Shown here piece by piece: positions 51,524 to 62,350 of a stretch of DNA of 64,000 nt (position 1 is its first letter; every line of letters begins with the position of its first letter). Location: assembly GCA_947626265.1 (NCBI GenBank), contig CANQRM010000003.1, positions 1 through 64,000 on the forward strand. Direction: 5' to 3'. The position numbers and the translations under genes are program-made. Source of the DNA: an uncultured Oscillospiraceae bacterium. Lineage in GTDB: Bacteria; Bacillota; Clostridia; Oscillospirales; Oscillospiraceae. Under the pieces are notes generated by a model. It was given only the letters and a program-made list of their open reading frames with translations, made no database searches and was not told the DNA's origin.

Positions 51524-52648
51524 ATGCCCTACCGTCCCAAGGACATATACAGGGGCCGCCGGAAATTCAAGGTGCCCCTGAACATATTCCTGTTCGTGCT
51601 GGCGCTGCTTCTGGTCGGCGCCGTGTCGCTGTTCTACTTCTTGCAGCAGTACGCGGTGTACGACGACGAGGGAGCGCACCTGGAGCTGCCCTTCGGTAAA
51701 GAGAAAGAGGAGCAGGTCCCGGAGGAGGACCCCGCGGCCGTCACGCCGGAGCCCACCTTTGAGCCGGTGCCGGTGGAGGTCATCTGGGAGGACCCGGACT
51801 TTGAGGACGTGGACATGGGCGGCTGGGAGGACCTAAAGCCCATCCATGGCCGGTTCATCGCCATAAGCGACGTGATGAGCGGGAACCTGACCTCCGCGGT
51901 GGCCTCTGTGACCGACGGGGACTACTATAACGCCGCCGTTTTCCAGATGAAGGACTCCAGCGGCCAGCTGGCCTGGTCCTCCGTGGCGCCCACCGCCGTG
52001 TCCTACGGCACCTCCGGCACCGCGGACGTGTCCGAGGCCATCGACGCCTTGCACGGGGCGGGGAAGACCGCCGTGGCGCAGATCAGCTGCTTCACCGACA
52101 CCCTGCTGGCCCAGCGGAACTGGCCTGTGGCGCTCATGAAGGACGGCATGACCTACCGGGACGACAGCGGCCGGTACTGGGTGGACCCCTATAACCAGAC
52201 GGTGCGCACCTATATCACGGACCTGGCGAAGGAGCTGGCCTCCATGGGTTTCGACGAGATCATCCTGGCGGACCTGGAGCACCCCGTGACCGACTCGGAG
52301 ACGGGCTTTACCTACACCACGGAGCTTCGCACCAGCCCGGACCCGGTGGTGGCCGTGTGCCAGATGGGCCGGCGGGTGGTCCAGGCGCTGGAGGGGACCG
52401 GCACGGCGGTGTCCGTGCGCCTCAATGACGCCAGCCTCCGGCAGGGCCTGGGGGCCCGGACCGGCCAGGATATCTCCATCTTCTGGCGGCTCTTCGCCCG
52501 GCTCTACTGCCCCACCAGCCCGGAGGTGCTGGCGAATGACATGGAGCTGGCCGTGGACAAGATGAACGACGGCGACGCCGACGTGCGGTTCGTACCCGTC
52601 ATGGGCCTGGTCCCCGAGGTGGGGGACTCCTATGTCATCACCAGCTGA
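51524..52648 (+). CDS. Membrane-anchored putative glycoside hydrolase (GHL13/DUF4015-like)
   Basis: 374 residues. A short cytoplasmic N-terminus and one span (about 18-40, FLFVLALLLVGAVSLFYFLQ), a Pro/Glu-rich linker, then a TIM-barrel-like domain with AAVFQMKDSSGQLAWSS, VRTYITDLAKELASMGFDEI and ILADLEHP. The layout fits DUF4015 proteins, proposed as glycosidases acting outside the cell. ATG directly follows the rpiB stop. Catalytic residues are not assigned. Confidence 0.75.
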   Translation: MPYRPKDIYRGRRKFKVPLNIFLFVLALLLVGAVSLFYFLQQYAVYDDEGAHLELPFGKEKEEQVPEEDPAAVTPEPTFEPVPVEVIWEDPDFEDVDMGGWEDLKPIHGRFIAISDVMSGNLTSAVASVTDGDYYNAAVFQMKDSSGQLAWSSVAPTAVSYGTSGTADVSEAIDALHGAGKTAVAQISCFTDTLLAQRNWPVALMKDGMTYRDDSGRYWVDPYNQTVRTYITDLAKELASMGFDEIILADLEHPVTDSETGFTYTTELRTSPDPVVAVCQMGRRVVQALEGTGTAVSVRLNDASLRQGLGARTGQDISIFWRLFARLYCPTSPEVLANDMELAVDKMNDGDADVRFVPVMGLVPEVGDSYVITS

Positions 52649-52660
52649 GAGATAAAACTT

Positions 52661-52697
52661 ATACCGCCCTGTCCCGTTGGATAGGGCGGTATTTTTG
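52661..52697 (+). terminator. Terminator of the PMT-PHP-rpiB-GHL13 run
   Basis: ATACCGCCCT (52661-52670) and AGGGCGGTAT (52683-52692) with a 12-base loop, then TTTTTG. Confidence 0.88.
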
Positions 52698-52725
52698 TGG
52701 GCAAGCTAAAAATATGCGCAGATTT

Positions 52726-52768
52726 TTTATATAAATCGCTTGACAAAGTTTATATAGCGCGGTAGAAT
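52726..52768 (+). promoter_or_regulatory. Promoter with TTTATATA direct repeats
   Basis: TTGACA (52740-52745), 17 bases, TAGAAT (52763-52768). TTTATATA occurs at 52726-52733 and again at 52749-52756, 23 bases apart, flanking the -35. This is a plausible operator for the ribbon-helix-helix protein encoded downstream. Confidence 0.6.
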
Positions 52769-52786
52769 ATTTCTGAGGTGAGAGAT

Positions 52787-53437
52787 ATGAAGAAGACCCT
52801 GTACAGCCTGATGCTCTCCGACGACGTGGTCCGGGCGGTGGATGCCCTGGCCCATCGGATGGGCACCAACCGCTCGGCCCTGGTGAACCAGATACTGGCC
52901 GAGTACACGGACATGGTGACGCCGGAGCGCCGGGTCCAGGACATCTTCCGCCAGATCGGGGAGATACTGGGCGCGGACACGGACCTGGTGCCCTTCGTGG
53001 CCCCCAACGCCATGACCATGAGCATGAAGTCCAGCCTCCAGTACCGCTACCGGCCCACGGTGAAGTACTCCGTGGAGCTGTACCGGGACAGGGAGGAGGC
53101 CCTGGGGGAGCTTTCCGTGGTGTTCCGCACCCAGTCCAGGGAGCTTCTGGACGCCATGGGGGATTTCTTCCGGCTGTGGAAGCAGGTGGAGGATGAATTG
53201 ATCGCTCCCCACAAGAGCTACGCCACGGACTACGCCCTCTATCCGGGACGCTTCACCCGCACCATCGCCCTGCCGGGCCGGCGGGACTATGCCACCGGCG
53301 ACGTGGCTGCGGCCATCAGCGCCTACGTGCAGCTTTTTGACCGGCTCATGAAAGGGTATCTCGCCGGGAACATGGCCCCCCGGGACGTGGAGAGCGAGTA
53401 TCTTGCCTGGCTCCGCGCGGGGAATACGATATTGTAA
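52787..53437 (+). CDS. Ribbon-helix-helix domain protein
   Basis: 216 residues. N-terminal RHH fold of the CopG/MetJ/Arc type: YSLMLSDDVVRAVDALAHRM and GTNRSALVNQILAEY (about 4-43). The other 170 residues form a helical domain, with KSSLQYRYRPTVKYSVELYR, not recognised. Probable DNA-binding autoregulator. ATG 52787 follows GAGGTG; GTG 52778 lies within that site. It does not look like a short antitoxin, because the C-terminal part is much longer and no toxin gene is adjacent. Confidence 0.7.
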   Translation: MKKTLYSLMLSDDVVRAVDALAHRMGTNRSALVNQILAEYTDMVTPERRVQDIFRQIGEILGADTDLVPFVAPNAMTMSMKSSLQYRYRPTVKYSVELYRDREEALGELSVVFRTQSRELLDAMGDFFRLWKQVEDELIAPHKSYATDYALYPGRFTRTIALPGRRDYATGDVAAAISAYVQLFDRLMKGYLAGNMAPRDVESEYLAWLRAGNTIL

Positions 53438-53442
53438 TACGG

Positions 53443-53605
53443 GCCGCCCAATGCCAGCCCGACGCCCGGCGGGAACCGGCAAAAAGCCTCCCCTGTGCAA
53501 GGGGAGGTGCCGAGCGACAGCGAGGCGGAGGGGTTGTACGCCGGAGAACAATCCCCCAGTCAGCGCTTAAGGCGCTGACAGCCCCCTTTGCACAAGGGGG
53601 CCTAA
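53443..53605 (+). repeat. Family 2 fragment followed by a family 1 copy
   Basis: 53452-53479 matches one end of family 2 (GACGCCCGGCGGGAACCGGC). 53483-53605 is a family 1 copy with CCTCCCCTGTGCAAGGGGAGG and GCCCCCTTTGCACAAGGGGGC ends. The two fill the space in front of clpB. Confidence 0.75.
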
Positions 53606-53640
53606 GAAGTCATGATTAAATCCAAAGGAAGTGACCTGTT

Positions 53641-56235
<2,595 letters not shown>

Positions 56236-56244
56236 AATAACGGC

Positions 56245-56270
56245 CCGCCGCGGAGAACTCTCCGCGGCGG
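56245..56270 (+). terminator. Terminator of clpB
   Basis: CCGCCGCGGAGA (56245-56256) and TCTCCGCGGCGG (56259-56270): a perfect 12-bp stem, followed by TGTTGCGTTTT. Confidence 0.8.
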
Positions 56271-56272
56271 TG

Positions 56273-56540
56273 TTGCGTTTTGGGCCAGGATATGGTATAC
56301 TCTGCTCATCTGATAATGATCTGAGGTGAAAAGATGATCAACGCTTCCTGCTGACAGCGTGGCATGACGGGCTTACCATAGGCCCGGCGGCGCGAGCCGC
56401 CGTTTCGTCATGCCGGTCCTGCGGGGAGCGGCATTCTTTTCATCCGATATTCAGCGGCATAGGCGATGACTATGCCCTCCGTCGGCTGTGGGAGCGTTCT
56501 CCCGCGGCCGATATTTTTGTTTTTGGGAGGGCATGACTTT
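56273..56540 (+). promoter_or_regulatory. Promoter and attenuator leader of the ABC-F gene
   Basis: Promoter TTGCGT (56273-56278), 17 bases, TATACT (56296-56301). Leader ORF at 56334. GGCATGACG (56361-56369) pairs with CGTCATGCC (56406-56414); GGCGGC-GCGA-GCCGCC (56386-56401) and GGCATAG/CTATGCC (56457-56463, 56470-56476) are further stems. The intrinsic terminator is 56482-56511 (TCGGC...GCCGA with GGGAG/CTCCC) then TATTTTTGTTTTT. ATGCCCTCC (56472-56480) is complementary to GGAGGGCAT (56526-56534), which contains the ABC-F ribosome-binding site. Alternative pairings fit ribosome-mediated attenuation. Confidence 0.75.
56334..56354 (+). CDS. Leader peptide MINASC of the ABC-F gene
   Basis: ATG 5 bases behind GAGGTG, six codons (MINASC) and TGA, directly after a good promoter and before the terminator structure. 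Supported by position and ribosome-binding site. Confidence 0.6.
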   Translation: MINASC

Positions 56541-58028
56541 ATGGCATTGATAGACGTTTCCGACCTGTCCTTCGCCTATGGCGGGGGCTATGACTACATC
56601 TTCCGGCACGTGAGCTTTCAGGTGGACACCAACTGGCGTCTGGGCTTCACCGGCCGCAACGGACGGGGCAAGACAACCTTTCTGCAGCTGCTCATGGGCC
56701 GGTACGAGTACCAGGGGACCATCACGGCCCCGGTGGAGTTCGAGTATTTTCCCTATCCCGTTCAGGACCCGGACGCTGACACCGCCGGCGTATTGGAGGC
56801 GGTGTGCCCGGACGCCCCGGCGTGGAAGCTGCGGCGGGAGCTGGCGGCCCTGGACGTGGAGGAGGGCATTTTGTACCGGCCTTTCTCCACCCTGTCCAAC
56901 GGGGAGCGCACCAAGGCGCTGCTGGCGGCCATGTTCCTGCGGGAGAACGCCTTCCTGCTCATCGACGAGCCCACCAACCACCTGGATATGCGGGGCCGGG
57001 AGCTGGTGAGCGATTATCTGCGGCGGAAAAAGGGGTTCATCCTGGTGAGCCACGACCGGGCCTTTCTGGACGGGTGCGTGGACCACATCCTGTCCATCAA
57101 CCGGGCGGATATCCAGGTGTGCCGTGGGAACTTTTCCACCTGGTGGGAGAACAAGCAGAACCAGGACGAGTTTGAGCTGGCGGAGAACGAAAAGCTGAAA
57201 AAGGAGATAAAACGCCTCAAACAGACCGCCCGGGAGAAAGCCGGCTGGTCGGACGCGGCGGAGCGGCGCAAGACGGGGATCGACCGGAACAAGGTGGACA
57301 ACATCAAGGGCTGGGCGCCCAAGCAGGGGGCCAAGGCCAAAAAGCAGATGAGCCGCGCCAAGGCCATCCAGGCCCGGCAGCAGCGGGCGGTGGAGGAGAA
57401 GTCGAAGCTATTGAAAAACATTGAGAGCGCCGAGGACCTGAAGCTGTCGCCTTTGTCTTGGCACAGCCCCCGGCTGGCGCTTCTGCAGGACCTGACGGTG
57501 GACTACGGAGAAGGGCCGGTATGCCCGCCCGCCGCGTTCACCGTGGAGCGGGGGGACCGGATCGCCCTCGTTGGCCGCAACGGCGCGGGCAAGTCCAGCC
57601 TCCTGAAGCTCATCTGCGGGGAGGATATCCCCTATACCGGCGTGCTGGAGCGGGGCGAGGGACTGCGGATATCCTATGTGCCCCAGGACACGGCGGGCCT
57701 GGCCGGGCGATTGGCGGACTACGCCGACCGGTGCGGCATAGACGGGGACCTGTTCCGGGCGATACTGCGCAAGCTGGACTTCGACCGGGAGCAGTTCGAC
57801 AAGGACATGGACGACTACTCCGCCGGGCAGAAGAAAAAGGTGCTCATCGCCCGCAGCCTCTGCCAGCAGGCCCATCTGTACGTGTGGGACGAGCCCATGA
57901 ACTATATCGACGTGCTCAGCCGTATGCAGATCGAGCAGCTCATTCTGCGGGCCCGGCCAACGCTGCTGTTCGTGGAGCACGACCGGGCCTTCTGCGAAAG
58001 GATAGCCACAAAGACGGTGGACCTATAA
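56541..58028 (+). CDS. Lsa-type ABC-F ribosomal protection protein
   Basis: 495 residues with two ABC domains and no membrane part. First Walker A GRNGRGKT at 38-45 after DTNWRLGFTG, signature LSNGERTKALLAAMF, Walker B LLIDEPTNHLD, an inter-domain linker of charged helices (about 215-300, FELAENEKLKKEIKRLKQTA), and second Walker A GRNGAGKS near 344. The opening and linker resemble Lsa/Vga proteins that displace lincosamides, streptogramin A and pleuromutilins from the ribosome. A terminator leader with a mini-ORF precedes it, as for known ABC-F resistance genes. Drug spectrum is inferred. Confidence 0.88.
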   Translation: MALIDVSDLSFAYGGGYDYIFRHVSFQVDTNWRLGFTGRNGRGKTTFLQLLMGRYEYQGTITAPVEFEYFPYPVQDPDADTAGVLEAVCPDAPAWKLRRELAALDVEEGILYRPFSTLSNGERTKALLAAMFLRENAFLLIDEPTNHLDMRGRELVSDYLRRKKGFILVSHDRAFLDGCVDHILSINRADIQVCRGNFSTWWENKQNQDEFELAENEKLKKEIKRLKQTAREKAGWSDAAERRKTGIDRNKVDNIKGWAPKQGAKAKKQMSRAKAIQARQQRAVEEKSKLLKNIESAEDLKLSPLSWHSPRLALLQDLTVDYGEGPVCPPAAFTVERGDRIALVGRNGAGKSSLLKLICGEDIPYTGVLERGEGLRISYVPQDTAGLAGRLADYADRCGIDGDLFRAILRKLDFDREQFDKDMDDYSAGQKKKVLIARSLCQQAHLYVWDEPMNYIDVLSRMQIEQLILRARPTLLFVEHDRAFCERIATKTVDL

Positions 58029-58031
58029 TAA

Positions 58032-58062
58032 ATACCGGGAGAGCATATCACTCTCCCGGTAT
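58032..58062. terminator. Bidirectional terminator between ABC-F and MFS genes
   Basis: ATACCGGGAGAG (58032-58043), 7-base loop, CTCTCCCGGTAT (58051-58062): perfect 12-bp stem between convergent genes. Confidence 0.85.
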
Positions 58063-58076
58063 CCGGTTTATGCCTA

Positions 58077-59228
58077 TTATCGGAAATACCGCCGGCAGAA
58101 GATACCTGCGGCCAGGGCGCAGAGGATGCACACCACCCCGCCCAGCCAAAACGCCGTGTCCAGGGACACGTCCGCCGCCCGGCCAAAGACAAGGGTGCCC
58201 CCGGCGGCCACGGCCTCATCCAGCACCGCGTAGATGCTCAGCTGGGTGGCCCGGTCGGCGGTGGCCACCTGCCGGTTCCACACCTGGCCCATGAGGGGGC
58301 TTATGAGGGCGCTGGAGCCCTCCAGAAAGAGGATGCAGCCCACGGAGAGGACCGCCGAGCGGGTCAGCGTCAGCGTGACGCAGGCCGCGCCCGTCAGTGC
58401 CAGCGTGCCCAGCACGGCCCGGGCCCGGCCCACCCTGTCGGTGAAGCGCTGGGAAAACATGCCGGCCATGGATACCGCCGACACGGCGATATAGACCCAG
58501 CCCATGGCTTGGCTCCCCATGCCGCAGCGGAGATACTGGTTCTGGCTGAGCCAGGTGCACACGGTGCTGAGCACCACGCCGTACAGCGCCCAGCAGACTA
58601 CCAGGAGCAAAAACCGCCCCTGGCGCAATGTGCCGCCCAGCAGCCGGAAAAACGCCCGCACCGGCGCCCGCCGCTCCCTCTCCGGGGGCCGGACCTCCGT
58701 GAGGAATGCCGTGAGCGCCGCAGCCAGGGCGTAGGCGATAAGGGTGGCGAGAGCTGCCAGAGCGTAGTCGTCGGCCATCCAAAGGGCGAAGGCCCCGGCG
58801 CTCAGGAGAAGTCCCGCTGTGCTCCAGGCGCCGGACCGGCCGAAGACCTTTTGGCTGTCCCCGTCGCCGCAGGAGAGATACAATATGCTCTCGTCCACCC
58901 CGGACAGGGCGGCCACGGCGGCGCTCAAGAGTACCCGCTCGAGAAAAAAGCCCCCAAAGCTGTCCGCCCGCCAGAAGATGAGCTTGGAAAGGGCGAAGAC
59001 GCCGCAGCCGGCGAGCATGGTTTTTTTGTAGCCGATGCGGTCGGCGAGCACGCCCCAGGGCAGCTCCATGGCCAGCTGAATGAGGAAGGAAACGCTTTCC
59101 AGAAGGGCGATCTGCCCCAGGCTCAGGCCCCGGGCCTGGCGGTACAGGGAGGCCACGGGGGCGTAAAACACCATGCCCTGCAAAAATGACACGGCGTAAA
59201 GGATATAGATATTGCGTTGGTTTTTCAT
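58077..59228 (-). CDS. MFS exporter, tetracycline/macrolide-efflux-like
   Basis: 383 residues from the ATG at 59228 (GAGGTC upstream), about 12 spans. Motif A is GVLADRIGYKKTM after span 2; an acidic residue pair (GVDESIL) lies in span 4-5. Drug-proton antiport is the likely role. The earlier frame start at 59297 falls inside a terminator hairpin. Its leader has a 5-residue ORF, an intrinsic terminator and an anti-RBS segment, matching antibiotic-induced attenuation. It is convergent with an ABC-F resistance-type gene. Confidence 0.82.
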   Translation of the reverse strand: MKNQRNIYILYAVSFLQGMVFYAPVASLYRQARGLSLGQIALLESVSFLIQLAMELPWGVLADRIGYKKTMLAGCGVFALSKLIFWRADSFGGFFLERVLLSAAVAALSGVDESILYLSCGDGDSQKVFGRSGAWSTAGLLLSAGAFALWMADDYALAALATLIAYALAAALTAFLTEVRPPERERRAPVRAFFRLLGGTLRQGRFLLLVVCWALYGVVLSTVCTWLSQNQYLRCGMGSQAMGWVYIAVSAVSMAGMFSQRFTDRVGRARAVLGTLALTGAACVTLTLTRSAVLSVGCILFLEGSSALISPLMGQVWNRQVATADRATQLSIYAVLDEAVAAGGTLVFGRAADVSLDTAFWLGGVVCILCALAAGIFCRRYFR

Positions 59229-59407
59229 GACAAAATGACCTCGAAAACAAAAAACTTGGACCCAAATGGGCGCAAAAAGACCACGGCAAAGCGGCAAGCC
59301 TCAGCTTGCCCTATCGACCGTGGTCATTTTTGTTTTCTACGCCAGCAATGCCATGTTAAATTTACCTCGCGCAGGATATTATACGCTCCCGTCGGAGCCC
59401 CTGTCAA
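59229..59407 (-). promoter_or_regulatory. Promoter and attenuator leader of the second MFS gene
   Basis: Promoter on the minus strand: TTGACA (59407-59402), 18 bases, TATAAT (59383-59378), overlapping the end of the dnaC-like gene. Leader ORF 59354-59337. Terminator: GACCACGG (59325-59318) with CCGTGGTC (59286-59279), inner GGGCAAGC with GCTTGCC, then TTTTTG. ACAAAAATGACC (59333-59322) is complementary to GGTCATTTTGT (59240-59230), which includes the ribosome-binding site GAGGTC. Layout matches the ABC-F leader at 56273-56540. Confidence 0.78.
59337..59354 (-). CDS. Leader peptide MALLA of the second MFS gene
   Basis: ATG behind GCGAGGTAAA, five codons (MALLA) and TAG, 24 bases after the -10 box, just before the terminator stem. 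Supported by position and ribosome-binding site. Confidence 0.6.
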   Translation of the reverse strand: MALLA

Positions 59408-60384
59408 CCCAGGCTCCGGGCCTTTTTCAGCGCCCGGACGTCGCTGCCTACGAAGGACAGCACCTGATACTCCCCCTCCAGCCGGGAGACGATGGGCGCC
59501 GGGTACCGGGCCGCCATCTGCTCCGCGGTGAGGTTGGTGCTGATGATGGTGCTCTTCCGGGCCGTCAGCCGGGTGTTCACCAGGGTATAGAGGGCGCTGA
59601 CGGACAGGGAGTTCACGCTCTCCGTGCCCAGGTCGTCCAATATGAGCAGGTCGCAGCATTCCATACGCCGGACCTTGTCCTGAGCGTCTTCATCGGCGTC
59701 ATAGCCCCGGGCGCCGCGATAGGCCTCCATGGCCGCCACGGCGGTCTCGTACACCACGGAGAAGTCCCTTTTGGCCACCTCCCGGGCGATGCAGGCGGAA
59801 AGGAACGTCTTGCCGAGACCGGTCCCGCCCCGGAAGAGCAGGTCCATGTGCCCCCGGCCGAAGCTGCGGGCATAATCTTTACACAGGCCGTAGACCGTCT
59901 CCATCTGGGCCCGGGGGGACACCCCGGATACCGGGTCGGGCCTATCGTCGTAATAGCTCAGATCAAAGTCGCCGAAGCTCTCGTTCTCCGCCGTCAGCAG
60001 GGCGGAGAGGTCCCGGACCCGGGCCTTCTCGTAGAGCGCTTTAAGGCAGTCGCACATCTGGCCCTCCACGTAGCCCGTGTCCCGGCAGCGGGGGCAGTCC
60101 CACGCCCCGTCCAGAAAGTCCATGGGCCAGCCGTGGGCGGTGAGAAGTTCCGCCCGCCGGGCCTGCAGCTCCAAACTCCGGGCCCGCAGATCGTCCAGGG
60201 AGCCTTTGCCGTTCATAATGCCCGCGGCGGCCCTGGGCACCAGGGCCGCGATGTCCGCGTCAAGCTTTTGCAGTTCGGGCACCCTGGCGTATGCCTCCTC
60301 ATGGCGCTGCCGGTCTGTGCGCAGGGCCTGGCGGCGGATATTTTCCTTTTCCTCTCTGGCCTGAGCCAGTAGTCTCCCGTCCAT
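59404..60384 (-). CDS. DnaC/DnaI-type helicase loader
   Basis: 326 residues. N-terminal part with a zinc site (Cys97, Cys100, Cys111, Cys113 in CPRCRDTGYVEGQMCDC), then an AAA+ ATPase domain: Walker A GGTGLGKT (186-193), Walker B LLILDDLG and an STNL sensor region. Loads the replicative helicase DnaB/DnaC in Firmicutes. GGAGAG precedes the ATG; starts 10 bases after the dnaD stop, so the two form an operon. Confidence 0.88.
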   Translation of the reverse strand: MDGRLLAQAREEKENIRRQALRTDRQRHEEAYARVPELQKLDADIAALVPRAAAGIMNGKGSLDDLRARSLELQARRAELLTAHGWPMDFLDGAWDCPRCRDTGYVEGQMCDCLKALYEKARVRDLSALLTAENESFGDFDLSYYDDRPDPVSGVSPRAQMETVYGLCKDYARSFGRGHMDLLFRGGTGLGKTFLSACIAREVAKRDFSVVYETAVAAMEAYRGARGYDADEDAQDKVRRMECCDLLILDDLGTESVNSLSVSALYTLVNTRLTARKSTIISTNLTAEQMAARYPAPIVSRLEGEYQVLSFVGSDVRALKKARSLG

Positions 60385-60393
60385 GCTCTCTCC

Positions 60394-61326
60394 TCAGCTG
60401 TTCGTCAGCTTTTCCCGTATCTTCCGCATCCGCTCCAGCTCCCCGGCGTCCGGGGCGGCGGGGGCGGCGCTTCTCCGTCCGGCGGGCGTCTTCCGGTCGC
60501 CCTTTTCGATCTCGGGGACGGTGTGCAGGCCCTTTTTGTGCCAGGAATTGACGATGGAGTCCATGTATTTCCACTTGAGGGCCCCTGTGTTGGTGACGGT
60601 CCGGTCCGCCGCCAGAGCCAGCGCCTCCGGGCCGAAGCCCATGTCCATCCAGGCGGCGATATATTTTCTCTCCGTGGGGGACAGCTCCCGGTCCCGGATG
60701 CCCATGGCCCGTTGGATCTCCCCGGCCAGGCTCCGGCGCTTTTCCTGCTCTTCGAGCCAGGCCTCCGCCTGCTCGTAGGTCATGAGCTCCCGGTCGAACC
60801 AGGCGTAGGCCTCCCGCTCGATGACGGAAAAGCCCAGGTGCTTCTCCGCGCCGTAGCGCCGGTCGTGCTCCTGCTTGCAGTGGTGGATGAGCAGCATGAT
60901 CACGTCCGCGGGAAGCCCCAGATCGTCGTATATGCCGAAGAGCTTTTTAAGGTCCGTGGAGGATAAAACCCTTCCCAGAGTGGTCTGGGTCTCCTCCACC
61001 AGGGCCTGAAAGGCCGGGTCCGACTGGCTGCGCCGGACCACGTCCGCCGCCCGGTATTCGGGGGGCTCCCGGTCCGGCAGGGGCTTGGCGTCTCCCTCGG
61101 ACAGCAGGCCCATGCCCTCCAGACGCATGGCCAGGTTCTCAATGCGCCGGGCCGACAGGCGCAGCTCCGCCGCCGCCCGGGCAATGTCCAGCGCCCCGCC
61201 GTTTTTCAGGATGTGCAGATAGAGGAGCGCCGCGTCCCCGTCGCCGGACTCCAGGAGCCGGTCCGCGTGCTGCCGGGGCACCGCCAGCAGGGCGGGGCAG
61301 TTCAGTTTTAGTTTCGTGTCGTCCAT
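60394..61326 (-). CDS. DnaD-domain primosome protein
   Basis: 310 residues: N-terminal winged-helix-like region (LYLHILKNGGALDIARAAAE) and two DnaD/DnaB_2 helical modules (LFGIYDDLGLPADVIMLLIHHC; SPTERKYIAAWMDMGFGPEALALA), ending with a MDSIVNSW segment. Works with DnaI/DnaC in replication initiation or restart. Promoter TTGTCA-17-TATAAT upstream. Confidence 0.88.
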   Translation of the reverse strand: MDDTKLKLNCPALLAVPRQHADRLLESGDGDAALLYLHILKNGGALDIARAAAELRLSARRIENLAMRLEGMGLLSEGDAKPLPDREPPEYRAADVVRRSQSDPAFQALVEETQTTLGRVLSSTDLKKLFGIYDDLGLPADVIMLLIHHCKQEHDRRYGAEKHLGFSVIEREAYAWFDRELMTYEQAEAWLEEQEKRRSLAGEIQRAMGIRDRELSPTERKYIAAWMDMGFGPEALALAADRTVTNTGALKWKYMDSIVNSWHKKGLHTVPEIEKGDRKTPAGRRSAAPAAPDAGELERMRKIREKLTNS

Positions 61327-61369
61327 GGGGAACGTCCTTGTCTCATTTGTGTAAGGTCCTCAACTGAAC

Positions 61370-61398
61370 ATTATATCAGAACTGACCCGCTGTGACAA
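61370..61398 (-). promoter_or_regulatory. Promoter of dnaD-dnaC
   Basis: TTGTCA (61398-61393), 17 bases, TATAAT (61375-61370) on the minus strand, 44 bases from the dnaD-type ATG. Confidence 0.75.
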
Positions 61399-61402
61399 GT
61401 TT

Positions 61403-61430
61403 TGCTTGTTTGGCCCGAACATGATATACT
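61403..61430 (+). promoter_or_regulatory. Promoter of the PHP gene
   Basis: TTGCTT (61403-61408), 16 bases, TATACT (61425-61430); back to back with the dnaD promoter. Confidence 0.5.
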
Positions 61431-61465
61431 GACAGAAAAGGGACAGAAAAAAGGAGAGCGCGCCG

Positions 61466-62335
61466 ATGAAGGGAAACGTCGATCTGCATATCCATACCAC
61501 GGCCTCGGACGGGACGTATACGCCCCGGGAGGCGGTGGAGCTTGCCCATGAGCTGGGTCTCGCCGCCATAGCGGTGACCGACCATGACACGGCGGCGGGG
61601 GTGCCCGAGGCCGTGGCAGCCGGGGCGGCGCTGGGAGTGGAGGTCATCCCCGGGGTGGAGATGAACGCCCGGTACCGGGACAAGGGCGTGCACATTGTGG
61701 GCCTTTTTATAGACCCCGCCGCGGAGAGCATCCGCGCCGCTATGGACTTCGCCGTCCGGGGCCGGGATGAGCGCAACGAAAAGATCGCCGCGGCCATGGC
61801 CGCCGACGGGTTCGATATCACTGTGGAGGGCCTGCGGCAGGCGTACCCCGGGGCGGTGCTGGGCCGGCCCCACATCGCCCAGTGGCTGGCGGACAACGGC
61901 TTCGCCCCCACCGTGGACGACGCCTTCCGCCTGTATTTGGGGAAGAAAGGGCGCTACTATATTCCCCGGGTGCGGATGGCGCTTGGCGAGGCGGTGGCGT
62001 CCATCCGGGAGGCCGGGGGCCTCGCGGTGGCGGCCCACCCCCTGCAGTACGGCTACGAGGGGGAGGACCTGGAGGCCTTTCTGCGGGCGGCGAAGGACGC
62101 CGGGTGCGGGGCCATGGAGGTGTGGTATCCCGGCTATACGGAGGAGGAGCGGGCCATGCTCCTGGGCCTGGCGAAGCGGCTGGGCCTGACCCCCTCGGGG
62201 GGCAGCGACTTCCACGGCAGCCGCAAGCTCCACATCGCCATGGGTACCGGCAGGGACGGGGACCTGGCGGTGCCGTACGAGGTGCTGGAGGGCCTGCGGG
62301 CGGCCCGGGAGGCGAATTTATTACAAAGACCTTAA
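61466..62335 (+). CDS. PHP-domain phosphoesterase (RNase AM / TrpH type)
   Basis: 289 residues. PHP motifs VDLHIHTTASDGTYTP, VTDHDT, GVEMNARY, GRPHIAQWL, AHPLQYGYEG and GGSDFHG are those of the YciV/TrpH family that removes 3'-phosphate from nucleoside 3',5'-bisphosphates and 5' ends of RNA. Size matches. AAAGGAGAG precedes the ATG. Stand-alone. Confidence 0.88.
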   Translation: MKGNVDLHIHTTASDGTYTPREAVELAHELGLAAIAVTDHDTAAGVPEAVAAGAALGVEVIPGVEMNARYRDKGVHIVGLFIDPAAESIRAAMDFAVRGRDERNEKIAAAMAADGFDITVEGLRQAYPGAVLGRPHIAQWLADNGFAPTVDDAFRLYLGKKGRYYIPRVRMALGEAVASIREAGGLAVAAHPLQYGYEGEDLEAFLRAAKDAGCGAMEVWYPGYTEEERAMLLGLAKRLGLTPSGGSDFHGSRKLHIAMGTGRDGDLAVPYEVLEGLRAAREANLLQRP

Positions 62336-62350
62336 TTTGGGGATTTGTAC

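Noticed and set aside
52787-53437. RHH gene taken as an antitoxin of a TA pair
   Set aside because: No toxin-sized ORF is adjacent, and the protein is too long for the usual antitoxin type.
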